Made by a program: the position numbers and the translations under genes. The notes beneath the pieces are model-generated. The model saw only the letters and a list, made by a program, of their open reading frames with translations. It did no database searches and had not been told where the DNA came from. Positions 1 to 6,814 of a DNA stretch of 11,454 nt are shown piece after piece (the first letter of the stretch is position 1; every line of letters begins with the position of its first letter). Source of the DNA: an uncultured Erythrobacteraceae bacterium (GTDB lineage Bacteria; Pseudomonadota; Alphaproteobacteria; Sphingomonadales; Sphingomonadaceae); assembly GCA_950071875.1 (NCBI GenBank), contig CATMNW010000045.1:1-11454 (forward strand), given 5' to 3'.

Positions 1-849
1 TGGCCAGACCGTGGGCACGCGGGCCCCAACGGTGACCTGCTCCTCGACGATCAGCCGGGCCAGAGTCGCTCCGTCGGCATGCCGACCGGGCAGGACAAGC
101 TTGCCTCCGACCGCCGGAACCGAAAATGGCAGGCCCCAGGCGTTGGCGTGGAACATCGGAACCATGGTGAGAATGGCATCCTCGCCAGTCAGCCCTGCGA
201 CATCTGCCTGCAGCTGGCGCAGGGTGTGCAGATAGTTGCCACGATGCGTGTAGGTGACGCCCTTCGGCGCCCCTGTCGTGCCCGAGGTGAAGCACAGTCC
301 ACAGGGCGCATCCTCGTCGAAGCGACCCCATTCCACCTCGCGCGTCGCCTGCCGCGTCGCATCGGCCAAAGTCCCTGCCTTGAACGTGTCACCGGCAATC
401 TGCCCGGCAGACAGACCGTTATCGATCAGGAGCACCTCTTTAATCGCCGTACCCAGAGCTAGAACGTCGCTCGCCAGCGGCTGGAGGTCGGCGCTCAGGA
501 TCAATAAGCGCGCACCGCTCTCGCCCAGCATCGCGGCGAGCTGTGTGGGTAGCAACCTCGGATTGAGCGTGTGGCAGATCGCGCCCATGCCCATGATGCC
601 GTACCAGCTTTCGAGGTGCTCCTGCGTATTCCATGCGAGCGTCGCGACGACATCGCCCTGGCCTGCGCCGCGCTCCGCCAGCGCCGCCGAAACGCGCTGC
701 GCCTGTGCCCGCAGCGCAAGGTAGTCGGTCCGGGTCGAGTCACCGGCTCCCGTGGCAGTAACCACTTGCGAACGGGAATGCCATTTCGCCGCGTGATCGA
801 GAAACTTGTCAACCGTCAGAGAATAAGGCTGCATCGCACCCGGTATCAT
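1..849 (-). CDS. Acyl-CoA synthetase (AMP-binding, FadD/AlkK type), N-terminal 283 residues; cut by window edge
   Basis: The reverse frame stays open from 849 to base 1, so only the first 283 codons of a usually 520-560-residue enzyme are present. Members of the adenylate-forming superfamily activate carboxylic acids with ATP to an acyl-AMP and then an acyl-CoA in the cytoplasm. The phosphate-binding loop is intact at residues 188-197 (TSGTTGAPKG), and MVPMFHANAWGLPF at about 229-242 is the conserved A5-region motif typical of medium/long-chain fatty acyl-CoA synthetases. The start at 849 is chosen because its ATG overlaps the esterase TGA (ATGA), with GAGGG 6 bases upstream. An in-frame ATG at 855 is the alternative. 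It is the third gene of the operon and probably activates the acid released by the esterase. Family is certain; chain length or aromatic substrate is not. Confidence 0.93.
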   Translation of the reverse strand, partial: MIPGAMQPYSLTVDKFLDHAAKWHSRSQVVTATGAGDSTRTDYLALRAQAQRVSAALAERGAGQGDVVATLAWNTQEHLESWYGIMGMGAICHTLNPRLLPTQLAAMLGESGARLLILSADLQPLASDVLALGTAIKEVLLIDNGLSAGQIAGDTFKAGTLADATRQATREVEWGRFDEDAPCGLCFTSGTTGAPKGVTYTHRGNYLHTLRQLQADVAGLTGEDAILTMVPMFHANAWGLPFSVPAVGGKLVLPGRHADGATLARLIVEEQVTVGARVPTVWP

Positions 850-2528
850 TGGCATCCCTCGACCTTCGGGGGGACGGGCGGGCTCGCAACTCCGGTGTTC
901 CAGTGCCACGGCTGGTCGCCCGCCGCACGCCTTCGGCACACCACCGCCTCGTTCAGCGCATAACGCGTGCCGAGCAACTGCTTGCCGGTCTGCGGCACCG
1001 CGTCGAATACCATGAAGTTGGCATCCGGCCCGTAGGCGGGCCAATCCACCTGACCGTGCGCCGTCGGTAAGCCGTCACGCGCGAAGCTCGTCCAGTATTG
1101 CATCATCGCACCCGAAAGCTCGCGCTCGTCAGCCTTGCGGGGAATGCTCGGCCAGTTCGGCGCAGTGTCGTGGATAGTCCCGAAAACGTATGGAATTTCT
1201 GACGCGTGGAAGGCGTGCAGCCCGGCCTTGTCCGCCGCAGGATAGCCGTGGTCGAACAGGTAGAGATACGCGTCTTCGCCAAGGATGGTCTGCTTTCGCG
1301 CAAGCCGCTCCGCAGTCCAGCCGTAGAGCGCGTCGCGGGTGGCAGCGAGCATGCTCTCGTCGATATTGTCGGACGGATAGAGCGCAAGGAAGACCTCCGC
1401 GAGATCGCCGTACTGCTCGCGGATCTTTTCCTCGTAGGCCGACCTGGTCGCAGGAGCAGGCGGCAGAAGACGACGCAGTGAGCGGATTTCGCCGCTGTTG
1501 AACCCTGCAAGCAGGGGAACGGGCGCCTGCTCCCCGCGATCGAAAGTCTCGGCGATCTGATGCGGGATCAGCTTCCCGTCGACCGTGCTCCAGGTGAGAA
1601 AACCTGCGCGGGCCGCGCGGTTGACCAGCGCGCCCGGCTCCATGTCGCGTAGCGCGGCGAGATCGGGCGCATCGAGCTGGCCCTGCAGCCAGGTCCCCAT
1701 CGATTCTGCTGAAGGATGCCCGTTCTGCGCTGTCTTCAGCGCAGGCGAGGATATCATGTAGGCGCTTTCCATGATCGCCTTGTCGAACAGGCCACGCGCC
1801 GCGGGCGAAGTCATCAGCCACATGACGCTCAGCGCACCTGCCGATTCCCCGGCGATTGTCACGTTGTCGGGGTTGCCGCCGAAGGCTTTGATATTCTGCT
1901 CGATCCAGCGGAGCGCCGCGATCTGGTCCATGAGCCCGTAATTGCCCGAGATCTGCTCGGGCGACTCCGTACTGAGCTCGGGGTGGGCAAGGAAACCCAG
2001 CACACCGAGGCGGTAGTTGATCGACACGACGACCACGCCCTGTTTCGCAAGCCGCGCACCGTCATACATTTCGAAACTGCTCGCGCCCGAAACCAGCGCG
2101 CCGCCGTGGATCCACACGAACACCGGGGCATTCTCGGCATCTTGCGGAGTCCAAACGTTGAGCGAGAGGCAATCCTCACTCATCGCACCGACGTCTTCGT
2201 AATAGATGCCGTTGGCCGCACCCGGGACGGTCGGCTGATAGCACGCCGGGCCGAACGCCGTTGCATCGCGCACACCGTCCCACCGCTCCGCAGGACGCGG
2301 CGGCTGCCAGCGTGCCTCACCCACCGGCGGGGCGGCGTAGGGAATACCCTTGTAAACAGCGACTGCACCTTCGCTGGTTCCTCTGACCGAACCTGCTGGC
2401 GCATCGACTACCGCACCGCCCGCATCTTGGGCATCGCCGGGCGCCGCCGCCGACGCGACCATGGCGCAACTGGAGACAAAGGCGATGGATATCAGGGCGA
2501 AGAAATGAAGTAGCCTGTAAGTCTGCAC
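846..2528 (-). CDS. Exported type-B carboxylesterase, alpha/beta hydrolase
   Basis: Carboxylesterases of this family hydrolyse carboxylic esters by a Ser-Glu-His triad. With a GTG start at 2528 the protein has 560 residues, normal for the family. EDCLSLNVW (118-126) matches the second family signature. The oxyanion HGG begins at residue 141. GESAG places the nucleophile at Ser229, the acid is probably Glu347 (NSGEIRSL), and His441 lies in FHASEIPYVFG. Cys97 and Cys120 correspond to the conserved first disulfide. The N-terminus has a hydrophobic signal segment with VSSC (Cys21), so it may be a lipoprotein; an alternative is signal-peptidase I cleavage near ASAAA. GTG 2528 is preferred because AGGTGAT, a 7-base match to the 16S tail, lies 4 bases upstream. 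The open frame runs on to 2735, but that part overlaps the receptor gene and has no secretion signal. It lies between the receptor and acyl-CoA synthetase genes. Confidence 0.92.
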   Translation of the reverse strand: MQTYRLLHFFALISIAFVSSCAMVASAAAPGDAQDAGGAVVDAPAGSVRGTSEGAVAVYKGIPYAAPPVGEARWQPPRPAERWDGVRDATAFGPACYQPTVPGAANGIYYEDVGAMSEDCLSLNVWTPQDAENAPVFVWIHGGALVSGASSFEMYDGARLAKQGVVVVSINYRLGVLGFLAHPELSTESPEQISGNYGLMDQIAALRWIEQNIKAFGGNPDNVTIAGESAGALSVMWLMTSPAARGLFDKAIMESAYMISSPALKTAQNGHPSAESMGTWLQGQLDAPDLAALRDMEPGALVNRAARAGFLTWSTVDGKLIPHQIAETFDRGEQAPVPLLAGFNSGEIRSLRRLLPPAPATRSAYEEKIREQYGDLAEVFLALYPSDNIDESMLAATRDALYGWTAERLARKQTILGEDAYLYLFDHGYPAADKAGLHAFHASEIPYVFGTIHDTAPNWPSIPRKADERELSGAMMQYWTSFARDGLPTAHGQVDWPAYGPDANFMVFDAVPQTGKQLLGTRYALNEAVVCRRRAAGDQPWHWNTGVASPPVPPKVEGCQ

Positions 2529-2599
2529 GATAATCACCTGGGTAGTGGAGCGCGGGTCGCCCCCTTCGATCCAAGGTGAGCAATGCACGCCAGTTTGGG

Positions 2600-2627
2600 C
2601 CCCGCGCGCCCATGTGGGCGCGCGGGG
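2600..2627 (-). other. GC-only inverted repeat between receptor and esterase genes
   Basis: The arms 2600-2612 and 2615-2627 are perfectly complementary (13 bp in DNA; as RNA, 12 bp with a 4-base loop). The repeat begins 11 bases past the receptor stop codon. No T-run follows on the minus strand, so it is not a standard intrinsic terminator. An mRNA-stabilising or partial-termination hairpin that lowers esterase expression relative to receptor is more likely. Confidence 0.75.
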
Positions 2628-2637
2628 GAAGACGGCT

Positions 2638-4971
2638 CTAGAACGTGTAGCTGGTCCGTAGCCCGAAGGTGCGCGGACGCAGGCGACCGTAGCGCCCATC
2701 CAGGAAAGCTTCCGGGTGGACGTAGGTGATCGCATCGTTGTTCGTTACGTTTTCGATATAGGCCGTGACCGAAAGATCAGGCGTCAGGTTCACCCCAGCA
2801 TAGGCATTGACGAAAACGTACTCGTCGGTGAAGTCGTATTGCGGCGACTGCACGTTGGGCTGCCCGGGCACGTTCGGGAACAGGCCGGGGAACGAGCCGA
2901 CATAGGCTACATTGCCGGTAACGAAGGCCGTCTCCGTATCACCGACCGCGAAGCTGTAGGTCGCAGTTGCCGAACCCTGGAACTCGGGCGTTGCCAGCCG
3001 GATGTCGGGCTCCGCACCCGATATCGCCGCTTCGCTTGCCGACAGATCGTCGATATGGGCGTCGATATAAGCCCCGCTCGCCGACAGCCTTAGCCCGTCG
3101 ACCGGCCTTGCGACCAGTTCGAATTCGAAGCCCTTGCTCACCGCGCCGCCGATATTTGTGGCGAACTGGATTGCGTCCGAAACGCGGTTCGCCTGCACCT
3201 GGATGTTGTTCCAGTCGATGTAGAAGGCGGCCAGATTGGCAGTGAAGCGATTGTTGAAGAACGACCCCTTCAGGCCGACTTCATAGTTGGTCAGCTTGTC
3301 CGAAGTTGCCCCGGCTGGAATGGTGATGTCGTTCGGCTGCGCCGCCGGCGGTGCAAGCCCGGCGCGCGCATTGACGACCGGCGGACGAAAGCCGGTGGAC
3401 ACGGTCGCGTAGGTTGTGAGGTTGGCGCTCGGCTTGAACGAAGCGCTAGCCTTCCAGGAAAGCTTGTCGTCCTTCGCCAGCAACCCGGTCGATGGCTGGA
3501 TGGACGTGATCGTCAGCGCCGGTATGAAACCCAGGCACTGCGCTGTGAACACGGTGCAATAGCCTCTGGTGAGGAAATTGCTGTTGTAGCCGCCGCCGCG
3601 GGTCGTGGTCTGCACCTCGACCTCGCCGTAGCGCAGCCCGCCGGTAACCCAGAAGCTGTCGCTGAAACGATAGGTCAGCTCGCCGAACACAGCCTTTTCG
3701 CTGATGTCGGTGTAGTTCTTGAACCGCTGGTAATACAGGTCTGTAAACTGGGTGGTGTTCGTCTGGTTCAGGAACGCCTGCGTTGTGCGATAATCGAAAT
3801 CGACGTTGCGCCTTTTGTCGAAGTAGAAGCCGCCGATGATCCATTCGATCGGGCCGGGGTGCGACGATGTCAGGCGCACTTCCTGAACGAAGATGTCGTC
3901 GGCCCCCACCGCGTCGAGCGAGAATGGCACCAACTGGTTGTAGGTGCCGGCAAGATCGACGATGAAGTCGCCGGTCAGGTCCGAATAGGTGCTCGAGCTC
4001 ACCAGCTCGGCAAAGCCGAAGTCGACGTTCACCGTGGCGTTGATCGCGAGCAGGTCGCTCTGGAACAGGTCGGGCTGGTCGGTCCTGCGGACGAACTTGC
4101 CGAGGTTAGGGTTGGTCAGCGATGAATCGGCAGGATTGCTGATTTCCTTGTTCACCGACAGCTTGACCGAGAACCGGTCGGTCGGCTCGATCAGCAGCGC
4201 AGCACGGACGCCGTAAGCTTCGATCGAGTTGGCATCGTCGATCCCGGTGCCGATATTGTCGACCCAGCCATCTTCGTTGCGGTAATAACCGACCGCGCGA
4301 AATGCGACGGTATCTTCCGCGATGGGCACATTGACCATGCCGTTGTAGCGCTGCCGCAGCCCGCCCATTTCGGTGTAGCCCAGGTCGACCAGCGCGGACG
4401 CTTCGAACCGGTTCGGATTGGGCGCCTTGGTAATGATCCGCATCGCGCCTGCGAGCGATCCCGAACCGAACAGCGTGCCCTGCGGGCCGCGCAGGAATTC
4501 GACGCGTTCGACGTCGTAAAGGTTCGGGTCGAGGATCGTCGAGTTGCCGTTCGCGGAGATCGGCAGTTCGTCGATATAGATCGCGACTGGTGCCTGCAGG
4601 CCAGCGCTGTACCCGTTGGTCGAGATACCGCGCGCGGTGAAATTGTTGAAGTTCTGAGTTGGCCGGTTGAGCACGACGCCTGGCGTTTCGCGCGCAAGCC
4701 GCTCGTAACCGACGATGCCATTCGCGGTCAGCTCTTCCTGGGTGAAAGCGCTGACGCTGAGCGGCACATCCTGCAGCCGCGCCTCGCGCCGGGTTGCGGT
4801 GACGATGATCGTGTTGCCCTCTCCGGCCTTGGCCGCGGGCGAAATCTCTTCGACGGTTTCGGTCTCCGCGTCGACATCGTCTTGCGACTGGCTGGCAGCC
4901 TGAGCGCTGGCTGCGGTCGGCAAGAACACAAACGCGGCCGCAGATGCGGTCGCCAGAAGCGATCCCCTCAT
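2638..4971 (-). CDS. TonB-dependent outer-membrane receptor
   Basis: TonB-dependent receptors are 22-strand outer-membrane barrels with an N-terminal plug that import bulky ligands using energy passed from TonB-ExbBD. From ATG 4971 the protein has 777 residues, in the usual range. A signal peptide ends near ASA-QA (about residue 25), and a TonB-box-like IIVTATRR lies near 55-62. The plug follows with DVPLSVSAFT, RGISTNGY, and VERVEFLRGPQGTLFGSGSLAGAMRI. The last residues (RTSYTF) end in Phe, as expected for Bam-dependent barrels. Cys472 and Cys479 flank a short stretch in the barrel region and could form a disulfide in a surface loop. ATG 4971 (GGAG 6 bases upstream) and ATG 4983 are both plausible. 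The plug resembles sphingomonad receptors for organic nutrients rather than classical siderophore receptors, and neighbouring catabolic genes support that. The ligand is unknown. Confidence 0.95.
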   Translation of the reverse strand: MRGSLLATASAAAFVFLPTAASAQAASQSQDDVDAETETVEEISPAAKAGEGNTIIVTATRREARLQDVPLSVSAFTQEELTANGIVGYERLARETPGVVLNRPTQNFNNFTARGISTNGYSAGLQAPVAIYIDELPISANGNSTILDPNLYDVERVEFLRGPQGTLFGSGSLAGAMRIITKAPNPNRFEASALVDLGYTEMGGLRQRYNGMVNVPIAEDTVAFRAVGYYRNEDGWVDNIGTGIDDANSIEAYGVRAALLIEPTDRFSVKLSVNKEISNPADSSLTNPNLGKFVRRTDQPDLFQSDLLAINATVNVDFGFAELVSSSTYSDLTGDFIVDLAGTYNQLVPFSLDAVGADDIFVQEVRLTSSHPGPIEWIIGGFYFDKRRNVDFDYRTTQAFLNQTNTTQFTDLYYQRFKNYTDISEKAVFGELTYRFSDSFWVTGGLRYGEVEVQTTTRGGGYNSNFLTRGYCTVFTAQCLGFIPALTITSIQPSTGLLAKDDKLSWKASASFKPSANLTTYATVSTGFRPPVVNARAGLAPPAAQPNDITIPAGATSDKLTNYEVGLKGSFFNNRFTANLAAFYIDWNNIQVQANRVSDAIQFATNIGGAVSKGFEFELVARPVDGLRLSASGAYIDAHIDDLSASEAAISGAEPDIRLATPEFQGSATATYSFAVGDTETAFVTGNVAYVGSFPGLFPNVPGQPNVQSPQYDFTDEYVFVNAYAGVNLTPDLSVTAYIENVTNNDAITYVHPEAFLDGRYGRLRPRTFGLRTSYTF

Positions 4972-5017
4972 AGTCCTCTCCATTTTCTCCCGGCCATCTA
5001 TGCGCCGTGGTGGAGCC

Positions 5018-5046
5018 CTCATCCGCGAATCGAGTCGTCATGTCAA
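5018..5046 (-). promoter_or_regulatory. Putative sigma-70 promoter of the receptor-esterase-ligase operon
   Basis: On the minus strand a perfect TTGACA (-35) occupies 5046-5041. After 17 bases comes GATGAG (5023-5018), a weak -10 with three of six consensus bases. Transcription would begin about 40 bases upstream of the receptor start codon. The palindrome at 5046-5071 touches the -35 box. Confidence 0.5.
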
Positions 5047-5071
5047 CATTCACTCACGTTCGTGTGAATGT
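5046..5071. promoter_or_regulatory. Palindromic operator abutting the -35 box, TetR-family type
   Basis: ACATTCAC (5046-5053) and GTGAATGT (5064-5071) are perfect 8-base inverted half-sites around a 10-base centre. A second small dyad, CACG-TT-CGTG, lies inside at 5055-5064. The element shares its first base with the TTGACA box, so a bound repressor would block RNA polymerase. Half-sites of TTCAC/GTGAA type are common for TetR/AcrR-family repressors. No such regulator gene is in the window. Confidence 0.6.
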
Positions 5072-5376
5072 CTTTCCCGGTCGGGGACGTCTTCATGCGC
5101 GAAACAGGAATGCGATCACGGCGCGCGCCCTTGTTTGCGCTGCATGCGGACAGTGGAGGGTGCGGTGCCTGGGATGCGCTGCGCATAGTGGCGCGAACGA
5201 CCACGAATGCCCCACCAGTTGGATGCGGCAGGGCCGAACGGCCGGTCACCTTAGTGCGGTGCGCGGATTGGCAGCCGGTGGGGCGGCGCTGGCGTGATAC
5301 GAACACGCGACCCCATTGGTTGATAAGACAGCAATGCGCCGATCAATCGGCCGATGGTCGGATAATGATCCGGAGA
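5072..5376. other. Gene-free stretch between anti-sigma gene and receptor operon
   Basis: No convincing gene lies here. Short open frames exist on both strands but lack ribosome sites and are rich in Arg/Pro/Ala, as expected for chance frames in GC-rich DNA. The right part holds the tRNA-like remnant and several small dyads. GATCAG-AC-CTGATC at 5375-5388 straddles the anti-sigma stop codon but has no T-run and is not called a terminator. Confidence 0.6.
5281..5351 (-). pseudogene. tRNA-like remnant (T-arm, anticodon stem, D-arm-like dyad; no 5' acceptor strand)
   Basis: Read on the minus strand, the segment has a D-arm-like dyad GCCG/CGGC (5351-5338) and one base, then a CATTG/CAATG stem (5336-5332, 5318-5314) enclosing 13 bases instead of 7. 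Next come GGGTC as a variable region and a T-arm GCGTG-TTCGTAT-CACGC (5308-5292). CAGCGCC (5291-5285) sits where the 3' acceptor strand would be. The complementary 5' strand is absent, and the T-loop has T where the invariant A58 should be. It is therefore not a functional tRNA. Bases 5293-5316 match 21 of 24 with the tRNA-Thr at 11394-11417 in the same orientation. It could be a decayed tRNA copy, an old attachment-site remnant, or chance plus folding. Confidence 0.45.
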
Positions 5377-6123
5377 TCAGACCTGATCAAGCGTCCCTGC
5401 CAATAGGATCGGCAAGGTCGGAGTCTCGTGGCGCTGGCCGTCATCATCCTCAAATGTCACGGCGAGGGTCGATCCTGCAACGAGCAGGCGCACTTCTTCC
5501 GGCGTGAGCGCGCGGTCGAAAGCCCCGGATCCGGGGATCGCGCCCAGCGAAACCGGCGCACCCCCGGCCGGAATGACCCACAATTCCGGGGTCTTCCCGC
5601 TTTCGGCTTCCAATCCGGAAACATTGAGGGCGAGCCTGTTGCCCGCCATGTCGATCACCCCGGCGAGCTTGCGAGACGCGTCCTCGTCCTGAAGCTGGGC
5701 GATGAGCTGCGGGCCCGCCTGCGAACTGGGCGACTGGTCCGGCGCCTCGGATACGCGCGGTGTTGCGAGGAAAAGCACCAGGCTGGCCACTGCCATAGCC
5801 GCACCGGCGAACAGTGCAGCCACGCTCGACCGCGACATTCTCCGATCTGCCAGCGAGGCGGCAGCGCTGCGATCCGAAGCCTCGATCGCGTCGATCCGCG
5901 CCTCGATACCACGCCAAACTGCTGCCGAGACCGCGAAAGGCGATGTCGCCTCGGCCATCGTACCCAGACGGTAGGTCCACCATTCGACCGCGTCTGCGAA
6001 GTCGCCATCCGCCAGCATCGCGCGGCGAGCCGCGCTGAGTTCCTCGCCTTCAAGCACGCCGAGCGCATGTTCGCCCGCGCGGATAAAAGCGTCGTCATCG
6101 ATGGGTGAGGTCGTATCAGCCAC
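5377..6123 (-). CDS. RskA-family anti-sigma factor, single-pass membrane protein
   Basis: Anti-sigma factors of this type hold a cognate ECF sigma factor inactive at the inner membrane until regulated proteolysis frees it. The 248-residue protein has an N-terminal helical sigma-binding region (GEHALGVLEGEELSAARR at 17-34, then EWWTYRLGTMAE at 47-58). One transmembrane segment lies at about 100-120. The C-terminal periplasmic RskA domain carries ELWVIPAGGAPVSLG (180-194) and ends with LAVTFED and PTLPILLAG. There is no zinc-binding HxxxCxxC motif, so it is not a ZAS-type anti-sigma factor. The GTG start at 6123 lies inside the sigma gene, giving an 8-base overlap that should couple translation and keep the two proteins near equal amounts. 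The periplasmic signal is unknown. Confidence 0.92.
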   Translation of the reverse strand: MADTTSPIDDDAFIRAGEHALGVLEGEELSAARRAMLADGDFADAVEWWTYRLGTMAEATSPFAVSAAVWRGIEARIDAIEASDRSAAASLADRRMSRSSVAALFAGAAMAVASLVLFLATPRVSEAPDQSPSSQAGPQLIAQLQDEDASRKLAGVIDMAGNRLALNVSGLEAESGKTPELWVIPAGGAPVSLGAIPGSGAFDRALTPEEVRLLVAGSTLAVTFEDDDGQRHETPTLPILLAGTLDQV

Positions 6124-6667
6124 CCAGACATCCTCTCAGCCCGGCAAGCCCGCGCCTGATCCAGCTTTTCAACGTGCCGAGAGGAACGTCGACCTTTTCC
6201 GCCAGCTCCGAATGCGAAAGCCCCTCGAAAAACGCCAGTTTGATCGACCGGCGGTGATCTTCCCGAAGGGTCTCCAGACAATCGGCCAGGGCGACACTGT
6301 CTTCCTGTGTGCAAAGCCAGTCGTCCGCGGGCACTATCGAATTATCGGCCAGGTCGGGAAACTCGTCATCCCCGAATTCATCGTCGCGCCCGCGCTTGCG
6401 CAGGCTGTTCAGGGCCAGGTTGCGGGCGATCGTGCAAAGCCACGTGATCGGGCTGCCCTTGGCGGGATCGAACCGGCCAGCACGACGCCATACCGTTACG
6501 TAGACCTCTTGCACCAGATCTTCAGCGACCTCGCGCCGACGGACAATCCGGATGATCGTGCCGAAGACCTTGGCCGACGTCATGTCGTAAACCGTCTGGA
6601 GCGATGCGCGGTCTCCCGCAGCGACCGCCGTCAGGGATTGGACCAGGATGGCTTTCCGATCAGTCAC
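6116..6667 (-). CDS. ECF RNA polymerase sigma factor (SigK-like, RskA partner)
   Basis: This is an extracytoplasmic-function sigma factor of 183 residues, with only regions 2 and 4. Region 2 spans about 22-90 and includes DLVQEVYVTVW (50-60), the core-binding segment, and ITWLCTIARNLALNSLRKR (-10 recognition). An acidic linker (about 95-115) follows. Region 4 at 125-178 carries the helix-turn-helix GLSHSELAEKVDVPLGTLKSWIRRG for -35 contact. GTG 6667 is preferred over ATG 6694 because GAGGGG stands just upstream of it, while nothing like a ribosome site precedes 6694. The anti-sigma gene follows with an 8-base overlap. Its targets are unknown; I could not find a promoter motif shared convincingly by its own upstream region and the DUF4331 operon. 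Confidence 0.95.
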   Translation of the reverse strand: MTDRKAILVQSLTAVAAGDRASLQTVYDMTSAKVFGTIIRIVRRREVAEDLVQEVYVTVWRRAGRFDPAKGSPITWLCTIARNLALNSLRKRGRDDEFGDDEFPDLADNSIVPADDWLCTQEDSVALADCLETLREDHRRSIKLAFFEGLSHSELAEKVDVPLGTLKSWIRRGLAGLRGCLGG

Positions 6668-6814
6668 AGTCCCCTCTTTCCTTCCCGCGCCCATCTACAA
6701 TCCATAGCATTGAAACGTCGAAGATAAATTTTTTCCGCCTCGAGTGCATCCGAACCGGCTTCTCCCTTGTAACTCCGCTCACGGCATCCCGATCGGCGAG
6801 GGGAGAACGCAGAC
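6668..6814. promoter_or_regulatory. Divergent intergenic region between sigma factor and winged-helix regulator
   Basis: These 147 bases must hold promoters for both directions. The AT-rich patch at 6721-6734 stands out in GC-rich DNA and is the likeliest melting region. TACAAT at 6696-6701 (plus strand) resembles a -10 box but lacks a good -35 partner. GAGGGGAG at about 6798-6805 is the ribosome site of the plus-strand gene. Confidence 0.4.

Noticed and set aside
1716..2513. 265-codon plus-strand open frame opposite the esterase gene
   Set aside because: Antisense shadow; the opposite strand has the full esterase catalytic motifs.
2529..2735. Upstream extension of the esterase to the ATG at 2735
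   Set aside because: It would overlap the receptor gene by about 98 bases, lacks a ribosome site, and buries the signal peptide about 70 residues inside the protein.
4106..5053. 315-codon minus-strand frame overlapping the receptor N-terminus
   Set aside because: Frame-shifted shadow of the receptor, rich in Arg, with no signal peptide or domain.
5043..5306. 87-codon minus-strand open frame upstream of the receptor
   Set aside because: It covers the promoter and palindrome, has no supported start and shows no family resemblance.
5375..5388. GATCAG-AC-CTGATC dyad as terminator of the anti-sigma gene
   Set aside because: Short arms, overlaps the stop codon, and no T-run follows on the minus strand.
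5068..5406. 112-codon plus-strand open frame in the gene-free stretch
   Set aside because: No ribosome site, no recognisable motif, composition like a chance frame in GC-rich DNA, and it runs through the tRNA-like remnant and into the anti-sigma gene.
6714..6736. EcfG-like general stress promoter (GGAAA ... CGTT) upstream of the sigma gene on the minus strand
   Set aside because: The spacing is 14 bases instead of the usual 16-17 and the -35 lacks the final C, so the match is too weak.
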